A stretch of 64,000 nt of DNA. It comes from Amorphophallus konjac. Lineage: Eukaryota > Streptophyta > Magnoliopsida > Alismatales > Araceae. Of this stretch, positions 21,083 through 32,193 are shown piece after piece; the first letter of the stretch is position 1, and every line of letters starts with the position of its first letter. The stretch covers positions 75,331,247 to 75,395,246 of the forward strand of contig CM040128.1 of assembly GCA_022559845.1 (NCBI GenBank), written 5' to 3'. The notes under the pieces were generated by a model that worked only from the letters and a program-made list of their open reading frames with translations, searched no databases and had not been told where the DNA came from. The position numbers and the translations under genes are program-made.

Positions 21083-23693
21083 TTGACTTGCTGCAGGTAG
21101 GGCCTTGGAAGGAGAAATAAAAGGGGTTAACCAAGGCACTCAAAAGAAAACCCCATGATTCAATTCAGGTCAGTTCTGAAATCTGTTTTAAATTCATTAT
21201 CTAAATTTGTGAGTATGAAAAATGAGAATTCCATGCTGATTTACTTGTTTGTTGTATGATCTTCTCTTGTCTAGTTGATCAGTCTGCATTCCAGACTCAG
21301 CTATTGAATTCAACTCTGCATATCTGATGCTCTTCTCATACTATATGTTGAACTGAATTTGAATGCTTTAGTATATACGGTTGATGCACTATACAGACTC
21401 TGCGTCCATGCATGTGTTTTGTGTTAATGCATTGCATGCTTGTTATAGAATGCACACTTGGACTGATTGTGTATAGACTGATTGTCATTACATGTGTCAA
21501 TGATGCTGATTCAATGCATGAAGGACTGCTTTATGTTGCATTGTCATACATGATCATCATGGTATATTAAATGGAACAAGTTGAAGGGCATATGGAGTAT
21601 GTCTGGATGCTACTGACATGTGTGAGGTGATCCTTGGACCAAGTCCTCCGCCTAGTACCATGGGTCTAGTCTTCATGTAAAACAGTGAACTGCATCATAT
21701 GTTGAAAAATCTGAAAAAGGATAAAAATGCTCATGAATTGGATGCATAAACCTGAATTGATTGCATACTTGTTTAATGTATCCTTGGTGCATAGTCTGCA
21801 TGTAGGACAGTATGTTGCATAGCAAGTTAATACTGTGTTTGCAAAATCATTCCTCATCAGCATTGTCTGAATTGATACCTCTGAACTCTACTCATCTGAA
21901 GTGCATATATGTGATTTGCATGTATGTTTAAATGCATATTGTAAGGGGGAGTCAATGCATTGCATATAGGTTGTCAAATGCATACATTTGTCAGATTTCA
22001 TAGCATATCCCTTCTTATTGATTTTGTTGACAAACCTTGATCATATTCTGAAAACTTTATGCTCAAAATCTCTCTTAACAATTGGTAATTCTCTATCAAT
22101 TGGTATCATTTGGCTTCAGAATTCTATCAGTCTTTCATGAAGATTTCGATGGGCTATCTCGATCATAAATCTGAAAATCTTGAACTAGAAATCTTCTATT
22201 ATACGTTTTTATGAATGACTGAAATAACTCGTGTGGTTTAAGCTTAATGTATTCATGGAGTTTAATTTCAAAATCTCTTAACATATCTGAATCATGTTTA
22301 ATAAATCTTAACCAACTGTTTCATGCTATGTCTTGCAAAAACTTCTGAAATCTGCACTTTTGAACACATGACTTTATTTGGTTAAGTACATGAGATTAAT
22401 ATTGTTTTGAAGCAAATGAATGTTTCTGAAATGTCTAAAGGGTAATATCTATCAGAACAATGACATTGGTCACTGAGAAACACAAGTCCAAAGGACTGTG
22501 TCATGAGGTGCCTTAGTTAACTCTGTAAAAATTCATTGAAAATCAGGCAGAGCAATGGCATGCACACTGAGAAATACAATTCACTCATTAAAAATTGAGT
22601 TGTAGTGTGTCATGATGTGTAAATGCTAACTCTGTTCACATAAGGCATGACAGTTAGTCACACTAAGGGCTTAGGGATATTGGCCTCTGATCAAGGTATA
22701 TCCTCTAGTTACAAGGTGTGTACTGAACTAGAGTGCACGTAAAATTTGTAGCAAGGAAAATTATTGAATAAATTGAAATATCTGAATATTGATGCCAAAA
22801 AATCAAATTGCTACAACCCTAGACAAAATCATATGACTTCATAATTGCTTGATTTCAATACAGATGCATGTAATTGCGAAAGAAGTCAATAAGTTTGATT
22901 GTGTAAGAGAGAGGGAGTTTTATCAAGATAAATATGAGGGCTTGGTTCATATTTATTAAACCATGGTTTTAGATATCAATACAGAATTTTATTGATAAAC
23001 TCTGCATACATCATGTTTAAACCATGCTGTTCAATAAATGTCATTCATAAGCCCTTATGATAGAAGACTTTGAAAACTTATGCTTTAGATTTAAGAGATT
23101 GATATCTCTTTGAAAAATCAGGCTGAACTTCTTGTGTTTGAAACATCCTTGAAAAATCTATTAATTGAAACTCTTCTGCTCATGGTATTGACTCATTAAC
23201 CTGAACCCCTTCTTGTTTGCCCCTGTGGTCTCCTTCTCATAAGAGTCCACTTATTGAGGGGGAGCTTCCATGTCATGCATCACTTGCATATCAATTGGCA
23301 TCTCTTCAGGGGGAGCATTCCTTGTCACACTGAATCATGTTCATATCATTTGTGACCTTGCATTCACATACTTAGGGGGAGTATTGCATTACTTGTTGCA
23401 TCTGCATTTTTGCATTTAACCCTTCCCATGGTTTATTTTGTTTGTATCAAAGGGGGAGATATTGTTTGCCAAAAAGGGAGAATCATGTTCTTGAAAGGAG
23501 GAGAAATTGACTGAACTCTTATACATGCTATAATTTCTCAAATTATTTTTCTTTTTGATGAAGTCAAAGGGGGAGAATAATTTGAGTCAGTCTTCAGAAT
23601 GCCTCAGAATTCTTCAGAATGCCTCAGAATGCCTCACATCATCAGAATGACTCAATGTATTGAAAGTGTTGCCATCATCAAAAAGGGGGAGAT
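21083..23693 (+). other. TG internal non-coding region
   Basis: AT-rich with no coding region that I can support; pol would be expected here in an autonomous Copia element. The right part carries repeated purine words of the type GGGGGAG (near 21944, 23254, 23307, 23371, 23451, 23567), the last of which (23680-23693) is the polypurine tract at the 3' LTR. Confidence 0.7.
23680..23693 (+). promoter_or_regulatory. Polypurine tract of TG
   Basis: AAAAAGGGGGAGAT directly precedes the TGTTGTG start of the 3' LTR, the expected position for plus-strand DNA priming. Confidence 0.85.
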
Positions 23694-26600
23694 TGTTGTG
23701 CCCCTGTGGTTTTGATGATGGTTTTGATGATTGATTGTTGATGTAAGTTAATCAAATGATGCTCAGTTTAGATTAACATATTTGATGTGAAGTCATGCTA
23801 CATGTTAAACTGATGCATAAAGCATTCATTGCTGTGGTTTTAATGATTGATTTGGTTTTGATGATTGGTGTTTGATGTGAGTCACTGTGAGTCATCCTGT
23901 TGAAATGTTCATTCAGGCTTTCATATGCTCAGTCAGTTTATTTGTTTACACTGTGAATCATTGTAATTGAAGTTTCAGACTATTATCTGCTGCATAAAGC
24001 TTTCATATGCATTTACAGAGTCTATACATTGATTGGCAGTAAGTCTGCACATTGAGCGTCTCATGGAAGTCCATACAGTGCATTGCCTTGGCTAAGTGTA
24101 TACAGTGTCAGTCTCATTTTGAGTCAAAGTCCATACATTGGATTGTTACTCACATCGCTTCAGGCCTCCAAGTCTGTACACTGGCCTTCTTTCATGATAT
24201 ACTACACGTCTACTCATTCAACACTGGTCTTCCAAGTTCTGTACAGCGTGAAGTCTCACCTCGTGTTGTTTCCCCTCACTAACACGAAAAGATTTCGTGT
24301 CGTCTGAGGTTATAACACTTCGTGTTGATTTCCATGCGTGACAGGATAACTTGTATGAGGTTAGACTTCGTGTCGTTTTCCTTGTCGTGTCTTCGTGTTG
24401 GTTTTGTCTTCGTGTCCTCGTGTTGTTTTAGTGTCTTCATCTTCGTGTTATTTTAGTGTTTACGTCTTCGTGTTATTTCTGCGTTTGAGTCTTCGTGCTG
24501 TTTCTGTCCCTCTCGCCTTGGTCATACTCCGTGTCAATTCCTGTTGTCATCTTCGAGTTATTGTCACCCGTGTCGTCCTTGTCTTCGAGTCGTTCGGATG
24601 TTCGAGCAGCTTTATACTCAAAGTTGTCTTCGTGTTTCCCGTGTACTCGTGTCTCCGTGTTGCCTTAGTGTCTCTATCTTCGTGTTGAGTTTACTTCGTG
24701 AACTTTTCTCAAAGTCAAGCACGTGTCTGTGCTGTCTCCATGTCGTTCTTACTTCGTGTCGGTTTCTATGTTTCATCACGTGTTGTGGTCAGCCCGTGTC
24801 GTTTTCACCTCGTGCTGTTCTCATGACTTCATGTCATTTTCCTTTTCAGGTCTTCGTGTCGTGTTTTCCACACCGCGTGTCGTTGTCGCTTTAGTAACCT
24901 CACCTCGTGTCGGTTACTATTGTCTCCATGTCTTCGTGTCATTTTTGTTCCACTGCGTGCAGAACATTGCAGCACCTCATGTTGCTTTCTGTGTGCCACC
25001 TCGTGTCGTTTCACAGTGAACCTCGTGTCGTTTCTGTGTAAACCTCGTGTCACTTCTCTCTGTCCTCTAGTTGAATCTCGTGTCATTTTTTATGTCTACG
25101 TGTTCAACTCCGTGTCAACTTCTGTGTTCGTCTTCGTGTTGTTTTCAACTCGTGACGGTTTTTGTCATTTCACTTCGTGTCGTTTTCTTACTCTGTCTTC
25201 GTGTTGTTCTTCCTAGACCTTGTGTCTTTCGTTTGTTGAAACCATACTTCATGATTGGTTTCTGTTTTGTCTTCGTATGTACCTCGTGTCGTTCCTTTTG
25301 TAGTGCTTGTTTTGTTACAGTGACTTCGTGTCGTTTCCTTATTCTATCTTCGTGTTGTCTCCGTGTTGTTGCCGTTTGTTAGCTCGTGTTGTTTAGTTCT
25401 AACCTCGTCCAGGTTTCTTCTAAAACGCTGTTCTTTTGATTAGTCTATACAGAGTTGTTCTTTAAACTGATGACTTATCTGATACTCTGTTTTACAGGTG
25501 CTTTGATCGTGAAGCTTAAGGAGGGCACGTGATCTGAGGCTGGAATGAAGCCTGCTGAGAGACTGCCACGTGGTCCGAATAATTAGGGCTGGAAATGTGG
25601 AGGTCACACGTCGTGGCTGATGCTGCTGCTGCTGCTATATATATGAGACCTTCGTCCACAGATGAAGGTGATCGAGTTGGCGAGAAGAAAACTCAATACA
25701 GAGAGCCACGATCCAGACAGAGAAGAAGAAAAAGAAAAGAAGAAGAGAAAGAGAGTGAGAAAGAGAAAGAAAGAGAGATTGAGTAAGAGATCGAGATAGC
25801 AGAGTGTGAAGAAAGGAAGAGGAAGAAGAATAGAGAAGAAGAGAGAACTAGAGTGATAGAAGCTTCAACAGAAGATCTGTTCCTGCTGTACCGTGGATCA
25901 AATCCAGGCCAGCCAGCTCCTGCGAGAGCCACATTTGTTTTTATCTTTTCAGCCTTCTGTTGCTGGTTTCGTTTTTGTTTTTATCCATTTACTGTATTTC
26001 CGATCCTCTGTAGAGAGGTCGGGGTTCCTCCTGTGGGTTCAGGAGAAGGGAGACTTTGTGTCTTCGGTTTGCAAGTAGCTGGGTGCTACTTGTGGTTGGT
26101 ACCCTCCCGTGTGGAGGAAGAGAGACTTGCATCTCTGGTTGCCTTTGACGGGGTGTCATCGGTTGTTTCCCTCCGGGTTGGAGGAAGGGAGATTGTTATC
26201 TCCGGTTGCAAGTAGCTGGGTGCTACTTGTTGATTCCCTCCGGTTTGGAGGAAGGGAGACTTGTCTCCGGTTCTGGGCTTGTGGATTCAAGTCCAGGGGT
26301 TCCCTCCAGGTCTGGAGGAAGAGAGACCTTGTGTCTCTGATTTGCTAGTGACTGGTGTCACTAGTGGTTCCCTCCGGTTGGGAGGAAGAGGGGAGGTTGT
26401 TCCCCTGGTCAAGCTGTTTGGCAGCATTTGTTGCAGACTGAGTCTGCTGTTTCTAGCGTGAGCTAGTGGAAGCCACACTCGGGTTGAGTGTGGGGTGGAT
26501 GTAGGTCTGGAGGACCGAACCACCTAAAAATCCTCTGTGCAGTGGTCTGATTTCTCTATATGTTTTGCTTCCGCTAGATGTTTGCATAGGGGCGCTCCAA

Positions 26601-26822
26601 GTGGTTGATCAGATCTTGTTCTGAGTGTTTAATCCGTTGAGTGAGCGAAAGTTTATTTGAGTGGAAGAATGGTGCTACTGCTAATTAGTCTTTCAGATTT
26701 GATACATCTGTCTAGTTAGCACTCTAGATAGTTAGTGAGCATCATAACCTTTTAATTGGGTAAAGGTTTTTAAAGAGTTATATTCATTCACCCCCCCTCT
26801 GAATACTGCACCGAACCCATCA
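23694..26822 (+). repeat. TG 3' LTR
   Basis: 3,129 bp copy of 15730-18866, ending CCATCA and followed by the target duplication CGGGC. Confidence 0.9.
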
Positions 26823-28096
26823 CGGGCCGGGAAGGCCGTATTGCAAAGGGTTTTCTTGGAAAATGAACAGGATTGAGGGTTTTGTCAACATACTGGAGGG
26901 AAGAGGGGAAAGCCCTCTCGGCCGCATAGCTCTCGGCGTGGCAACGGCCGCGCCGGGAAGGTGAAAGGGCTCAAGGCCAGAATGGGTTTATGGCTTGATT
27001 ACGGCACTCTGTTCTAGAGATTTCTGGGATTACATGAAGATTTCTGCTGGAGAGGTGCCAAGGGAATTGGAAGGCGAAGTCAGTAGATGAAATAAGACCC
27101 TCTCACAACGTCCTGTGGAAATTTTTATCTGTTTGCCGCCAGCCGTCCGAGGAGATCAAGGGATGACTGCCTCTGATCACCTGGACGAGCCCAATGGCAT
27201 CGAGGAAGCAAACCAGTGATGGAGGAACGACACAACCCTCGGCACTGGAATTCTAGGCCCTAATCATTCACGGGTTAGAATGGAGGGCCCAGGGGTCGAG
27301 GTCATCACGTATCATAACCTCGTGGGGTTGCATTCATCTGCAGATTAAGCATATATCTCATAACCAGCAGTTCAGGGAACCGAGAAATCGATGTATCTGG
27401 TTCCTGAACGGCATAAAGGGGGGAACCTCGAAGGAAAACTCGAATGTATATCGGGGATCTGCCATCGAGACAGGAGGGGAGAAGGAAACAGAACCCAATA
27501 ACCCATTAGATGAGGGTAGGGGCCCTATCTTCATTCCTCTTCGAAGAACAGACTCATAGAAACGACTCTGAAACCCGAATCGTCTGGACATTTAAATAAA
27601 AGATGCATGCATAGAAAGACAGAGGGCAGAGCTTCGGTTGAGATAAAGATGAAAACATATAAAGGAAAGACATGGCAGCAGACTGAGAGATAGCCGACAG
27701 ATACTTCAATCACCCAGCGCCCAAACGGGCCATTGGAGCGTTTCATTCATAATATCATTCCAAGACTCAAACCAATTACAAGGAGGGAGTGAGGGAAAGG
27801 AGATAAAACAGAGGCCGGGATGTCCCGGTTACATCCGATGCATCGAGATAAAACTCGTATAATTACATGAAGAAGAAAAGAAAACATGGGGGAGGGCGGA
27901 GCATTGACTCCTCTCCCTCCCCAGCTGCCTGCCCACCTGGAGCTTCTTCTTCTTCTCCTTCTCTTCTGATTGATCTCTTCTCTCTTTTCTCAGCGGAGGA
28001 GGCTCTCTCTCCCTCTGTTGGTCTCTTTATCTGGCTATCCTTTTCTTTTTCTTTCTTTTCGATCCACCTCCCCTCTTCTCGTGGGAGAAAAAGGGG

Positions 28097-28104
28097 TTAT
28101 ATAA
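28097..28104 (-). promoter_or_regulatory. TATA box of LTR X
   Basis: TTATATAA is followed on the minus strand by CCCCTTTTTCTCCCACG and a GA-rich leader, the same layout as the other Tat-type LTR promoters. Confidence 0.5.
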
Positions 28105-28572
28105 CCCTGTCCATCGCAAGTGATTCTCGGCGCGCCTATAGCAGGGGTTCCCGGCGCGCTCCCATGGAGGGGCTTCCCGGCGCGCCTGTGGCCATGGGGA
28201 GGTTCTCGGCGCAAGGGGTATCAGGCCCATCCTCAATAGCATGTTAACAGGCCCATTCAACAGGCCCATTTTTAAAGCCCATTCTGTTTAGCCTTATTGA
28301 TTTCCTAAAACATATCAGAACCGACGAAGGCCCCTTTCTTATGGTGACATGATCTCCCCGGAAACAGATCCAAGGTTCTCAGCGCTTCATCAGTATCGTC
28401 GTCTGGATGACGATAACACCGGACATCAGCCAGGCCTGAGAAGGTCCTGGCCGGGCAATTAGTCAGTAGGGAGGGTCCTCCCTCAATCCTGACTTTGCAG
28501 GCATCTTCCAGTCTTCGTTGCTGGTCTGGTCCCATCTTTATCTTTGTTCATATTTTAGCTGTCAACAGGGAC

Positions 28573-29177
28573 CCATGGCAAAAGGAACAACGATGCCACC
28601 TTTTCAGGTCAAGCTCGAGTCTTGGGAATTATCCCGATATAGCCGAGTTCTGGCCTAATCTCGGGCCGACATCCTAATCGGATCAGATTTGTTTCTCGTT
28701 CCGGATGCCCTCCGAGTCATCACTAAAATTGTCGGGTGCTCGGCAGACACTTGAACGGATTTGTCTCAGCTTTTCCTGTTGCGTTTCCATCACGGACCCG
28801 TGTCCGAATATAAAAAGGTCCACGAGTGACCGACATGGCCAGTGGCTCGCATCCTAATGCGTACTTTGGTGTGATTTTCTCCTGTCTCTTTCTCGCACAA
28901 TTAGTACTATTCTTTTCGGCCGCGGGGCCCCTAATTTCGGTAATTAATCAAAGGTATTCCCTCATATGGGGGATGTAAATGACGTCGTGACCTTTATGGT
29001 GCGACGGGATTCGGTCCCGACACGAACTACATAATCGTCTGACGAAGTCAGATCGAGCGCACCATGGGCTCTTCGAAGCCCGAACAAATTGTCACTCCGG
29101 TGACTGGCACGCCCACGCACTCAATAAACCGAATAAAAGAAAGAAGATAATAATAAGTGCCGAAAAGTGCGTCCACA
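28573..29177 (+). repeat. Truncated 5' LTR of element B, right fragment
   Basis: Collinear with 13125-13720 and 56452-57056 with scattered substitutions, ending GCGTCCACA. It is followed by the primer site and the gag gene, so this is the 5' LTR of B although its promoter part is gone. Confidence 0.9.
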
Positions 29178-29181
29178 ACTC

Positions 29182-29200
29182 TGGCACGCCCGGTGGGACC
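29182..29200 (+). promoter_or_regulatory. Primer-binding site of element B
   Basis: TGGCACGCCCGGTGGGACC starts 4 nt after the LTR end and is identical to the element A site over 18 nt. Confidence 0.8.
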
Positions 29201-29310
29201 GATCCACCCTTCATCTCTTTGCCGAAATTAGGGGCCCCGCGGCCCCCTTCTTGTTATACTAATTGTGCCACTTTCTTAAATGCAGAAAACAGAGAAGAGA
29301 AAACGACATC

Positions 29311-32193
29311 ATGGAACCGACAATGGCTGTCGTCTGCAGCCCTCAAGTCATGGAGAACCACATCCGAGGCGGCTACCTGGCGGTGCCCCTCACTTTCGGG
29401 AGCTTCCCTCCCACTGTGGGCTTCCCCAACTTCTTGGGAGTGGCCTTTGCTAAGATCCTCGACGTGGAGGCGCCCGAGGAATCTCAGATCAATGCTCCCG
29501 TTCCAGGGGCCATTGAAGCTGCTGTCGGCCGAGCTGTGGCCGAAGACAACAATAGTGTCCCCACAACGACGCTCAGTTGTAACGTGCACCACGTGCACCA
29601 CACTACCGGCCCATCCCACCAAGGGTCGACATCCCATCGAAGGAGGCTCCGGAGGAACAACACCGGCACCGGCTCAGGGCGCCGCGCCTCCAACTCCGGG
29701 AAGTCAATGACTGTTGGAGCCCTCCGAGTCCGCCTAGACGGACAGAGGTCCCAACCGGCGCCGGACCGCGTCGTCTCGACCGTTCCAGTCCGTAACTCTT
29801 TCCAGGGACTGGAGAAGCTAAAAGAGAGGGCAGCGCCCGTGACCCCAGCCGTGGCACCAAAGACGGTGCCGGCTCACAGGCCGGCTAAACTGAAGAAAGT
29901 CTGGGTACCCAAGGAGACCCAGCCCACTGCACCCGTCCAAGCAGGGCCCAGCACTCTCCGCCCAAGGAGGGTCCAACAAGATGACAGGGTCGAGATGATG
30001 ACCCCAACTCTCCGGCCGACGCCTGTCGTTCCGGTGCCATCCGAGAATGTCCGCCGCCGTCGCCGAGGGCGCCGGCACAATGCCGCCCGCCCGGCTCTCA
30101 CGGCCTGCTCCCCTCCTACCGCCGTCATCCACACGCAGCCACAGGCCGCTCTCCCTGACCAGGAGTGGGAAGGGATCGAGCAGGCCATGAGGAATTACCT
30201 CCGAGGCCCGGGCAGCACCCCCGCCGGCCGCCAGAGACTACTAGGGGCAATGGCTTCCGCCTTCCAGGAAGAACAGGGGGGACCCGCACCTAGCATAGAG
30301 TCGAGGACCCGCCCGGAGGAGTTGCGCCAGTCCCCTGTACGGGAGGAAGTGCTGCCCCGACGGTCGGTCTTCGACAGGCTGGTATTCCCAGGAAGATCGT
30401 CCAGGAGGGCGACAAAAAGAAACAAGAGCAAGAAGTGGCAAACATTCACCTGCAACATGGCAGGAATTCACGGTCGGTATGGGGCCTTGCCCACCGATCC
30501 GGAAGAATTGGCCAGAATAGCCGTCAGGACGGGACCCCTTACTAGAAGAGGGAGAGCGACAGGCGGCGCGACACCCACAGGCGCCGAAGGGACCTTACCT
30601 GAAGAGCCCCTGGCGGCCCTTATGGCCAATGTGGTTACTACCGGCGACACGAGTGGCGGACCCTCGACATCAGCCGAGGACGCCCCGGCCGATGAGACAG
30701 GGGGCATGCCTAGTCTTCCCACAGCTGACCCTACAATGCTGCTCATGATACAACGATTCCAGCAGGAAATCGAGTCACTCAAGAAGCAGCTAAGTGAGCG
30801 GAACGCACCGCCCCCGATGTCCTGGCAGACCGAGGTTATACCCAAAGTACCCAGGGACAGGGGGCAGTCTTCAGAGGCAGCTCTTCCAGCAACCCTCAAC
30901 CCTCTCGGGGACGCGCCCCCACAGCAAACACATTACACAGCAGTGGCCCTGCCACAGGCTCCGCCTTCACAAGGGTCCCCTATGGCCCCCCGGGCGACCG
31001 TGGTGGCCACCCCGAGCGCGCAGCCCGCTCACTTTTACCCGAATCCGGTCGACCCGGCAACGGTCAGCCGGTTGATGCTCGAACAGATGATAGATATGAA
31101 GCTGGCCGAGAGGGGCGAAGGGGATCAGACGCCGTTTGACGTCTACCGGGTACCCTACCCTGCCCACCATGCTGCAAGGAAGCTGCCGGTCGGCATCACC
31201 AAGCCGCCGAAGTTTGAAAATTTCAACGGGCAAGGGTCCCCCAGGGAACACATCACGTACTATGTGAATATCATGGGAGATCTAGCTGCGGATGAAGCCT
31301 ATCTCCTGAAGTTCTTTGGCTCGACACTTACCGGACTCGCCTTCAAGTGGTACTCCAGCCTGCCACCCGGGTCCGTTGCTGACTGGCCTGACATGCAAAA
31401 GAAGTTCAAGGAAAGATTTTATGTTGCAGAACGAGAAGTCACTGTAGCAGAGCTCTATGCTACTAGGCAGAAGAACGATGAGTCGGCCCTCGACTACATC
31501 AAGAGATGGAGGAACCTCAGCATGAGGTGCAGGCGTCCCCCGCACCAGGAGGACGCGGTGCAGATCTGCAAACAAAATTTGAAGAAGGAAATCCTAGAAA
31601 GGATGATCGGCACCGAGGTCAAAACATTTGACCGCCTGAACAACGTGGTAGCAGAGATCGAGGCGTTTTTGGCCCGATACTCCTCCACTCCAGCCATGTC
31701 AAGCCAGAGGGCCAGGCAGGCCGAGAAGAAACCAGCCCCCTCTGAGGTGCACACACTAGACTTCCAGGCTTTTGAAAAGCAGAAAGAGAAGGCCAAGGGG
31801 ACTGCCAACCTCCCTCCGCCCAGGACCACAGAACGGCGGGAGGGCCCCTCCCTAAGAGAGAAGATGAGAAACAAGCTATATTCCTTCTCCCGGGACAAGT
31901 CCAAGCTCCTGTTCGAATGGGCAACCAGCTACAACAAAATGACATTGCCAGAGCCGAAAAATCCCGGCGACCTGAAGAAGAAGGATGACCCGCGCTTCTG
32001 CTTATACCACCGGATGCTCGGGCATACTATCGAAGACTGCTACGTCTTCAAGGATGTTATTGAAGCCTTAATCAAGAACGAGGAGATAGACATGGGGGAG
32101 CATAAAGTAGACCCCCCGCAGCCGCATGAGCTGCCCAGCATAACCTCCTCCGTCAACATGGTCTCATTGTACCAGGAGCTGCCAGAGGAGTGA
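29311..32193 (+). CDS. gag: Element B Gag
   Basis: The first ATG in the long frame is at 29311; the frame is open from 29263 but without an ATG before this. The N-terminus (GYLAVPLTFGSFPPTVGFPN) is shared with A. A coiled coil lies near residues 490-515 (MIQRFQQEIESLKKQLSER), numbering from 29263. The Gag capsid core spans about residues 645-810 (KFFGSTLTGLAFKWYSSLPP). The CHHC zinc knuckle is C913, H916, H921, C926 (FCLYHRMLGHTIEDC). TGA at 32191-32193 stops the frame just after the conserved NMVSLYQELPEE; A is open there. The product would form the cytoplasmic particle and bind RNA. At ~960 residues it is long for Gag because of the basic N-terminal half. Confidence 0.88.
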   Translation: MEPTMAVVCSPQVMENHIRGGYLAVPLTFGSFPPTVGFPNFLGVAFAKILDVEAPEESQINAPVPGAIEAAVGRAVAEDNNSVPTTTLSCNVHHVHHTTGPSHQGSTSHRRRLRRNNTGTGSGRRASNSGKSMTVGALRVRLDGQRSQPAPDRVVSTVPVRNSFQGLEKLKERAAPVTPAVAPKTVPAHRPAKLKKVWVPKETQPTAPVQAGPSTLRPRRVQQDDRVEMMTPTLRPTPVVPVPSENVRRRRRGRRHNAARPALTACSPPTAVIHTQPQAALPDQEWEGIEQAMRNYLRGPGSTPAGRQRLLGAMASAFQEEQGGPAPSIESRTRPEELRQSPVREEVLPRRSVFDRLVFPGRSSRRATKRNKSKKWQTFTCNMAGIHGRYGALPTDPEELARIAVRTGPLTRRGRATGGATPTGAEGTLPEEPLAALMANVVTTGDTSGGPSTSAEDAPADETGGMPSLPTADPTMLLMIQRFQQEIESLKKQLSERNAPPPMSWQTEVIPKVPRDRGQSSEAALPATLNPLGDAPPQQTHYTAVALPQAPPSQGSPMAPRATVVATPSAQPAHFYPNPVDPATVSRLMLEQMIDMKLAERGEGDQTPFDVYRVPYPAHHAARKLPVGITKPPKFENFNGQGSPREHITYYVNIMGDLAADEAYLLKFFGSTLTGLAFKWYSSLPPGSVADWPDMQKKFKERFYVAEREVTVAELYATRQKNDESALDYIKRWRNLSMRCRRPPHQEDAVQICKQNLKKEILERMIGTEVKTFDRLNNVVAEIEAFLARYSSTPAMSSQRARQAEKKPAPSEVHTLDFQAFEKQKEKAKGTANLPPPRTTERREGPSLREKMRNKLYSFSRDKSKLLFEWATSYNKMTLPEPKNPGDLKKKDDPRFCLYHRMLGHTIEDCYVFKDVIEALIKNEEIDMGEHKVDPPQPHELPSITSSVNMVSLYQELPEE

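Larger units (their letters stand above)
15730..26822 (+). mobile_element. TG: Copia-like gag-only (TR-GAG type) LTR retrotransposon, complete
   Basis: An 11.1 kb element with LTRs 15730-18866 and 23694-26822, flanked by CGGGC (15725-15729, 26823-26827). The LTRs start TGTTGTG and end CCATCA. The primer site TGGTATCAGAGC is complementary to initiator tRNA-Met, and AAAAAGGGGGAGAT lies just before the 3' LTR. The 4.8 kb internal region encodes only a Gag. I find no protease, integrase, RT or RNase H motifs, so it should depend on enzymes of an autonomous relative. The two LTRs differ at only a few positions, so the insertion is recent. Confidence 0.9.
13908..28567 (-). mobile_element. LTR X: solo LTR of a Tat-type element, minus strand, split by TG
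   Basis: Read on the minus strand it starts TGTTGACAGC at 28567 and ends GCGTCCACA at 13908. GGGAC flanks it on both sides (13903-13907, 28568-28572), and the uninterrupted target is visible at 56447-56451. Without the TG insertion (15730-26827) it is about 3.56 kb. It has a TATA box at 28104-28097, a purine-rich leader on its own strand, GGCGCGCC clusters, the conserved block at 15178-15200 and a U5 end at 13980-14130. There is no primer site or coding region, so it is a solo LTR. Confidence 0.85.
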
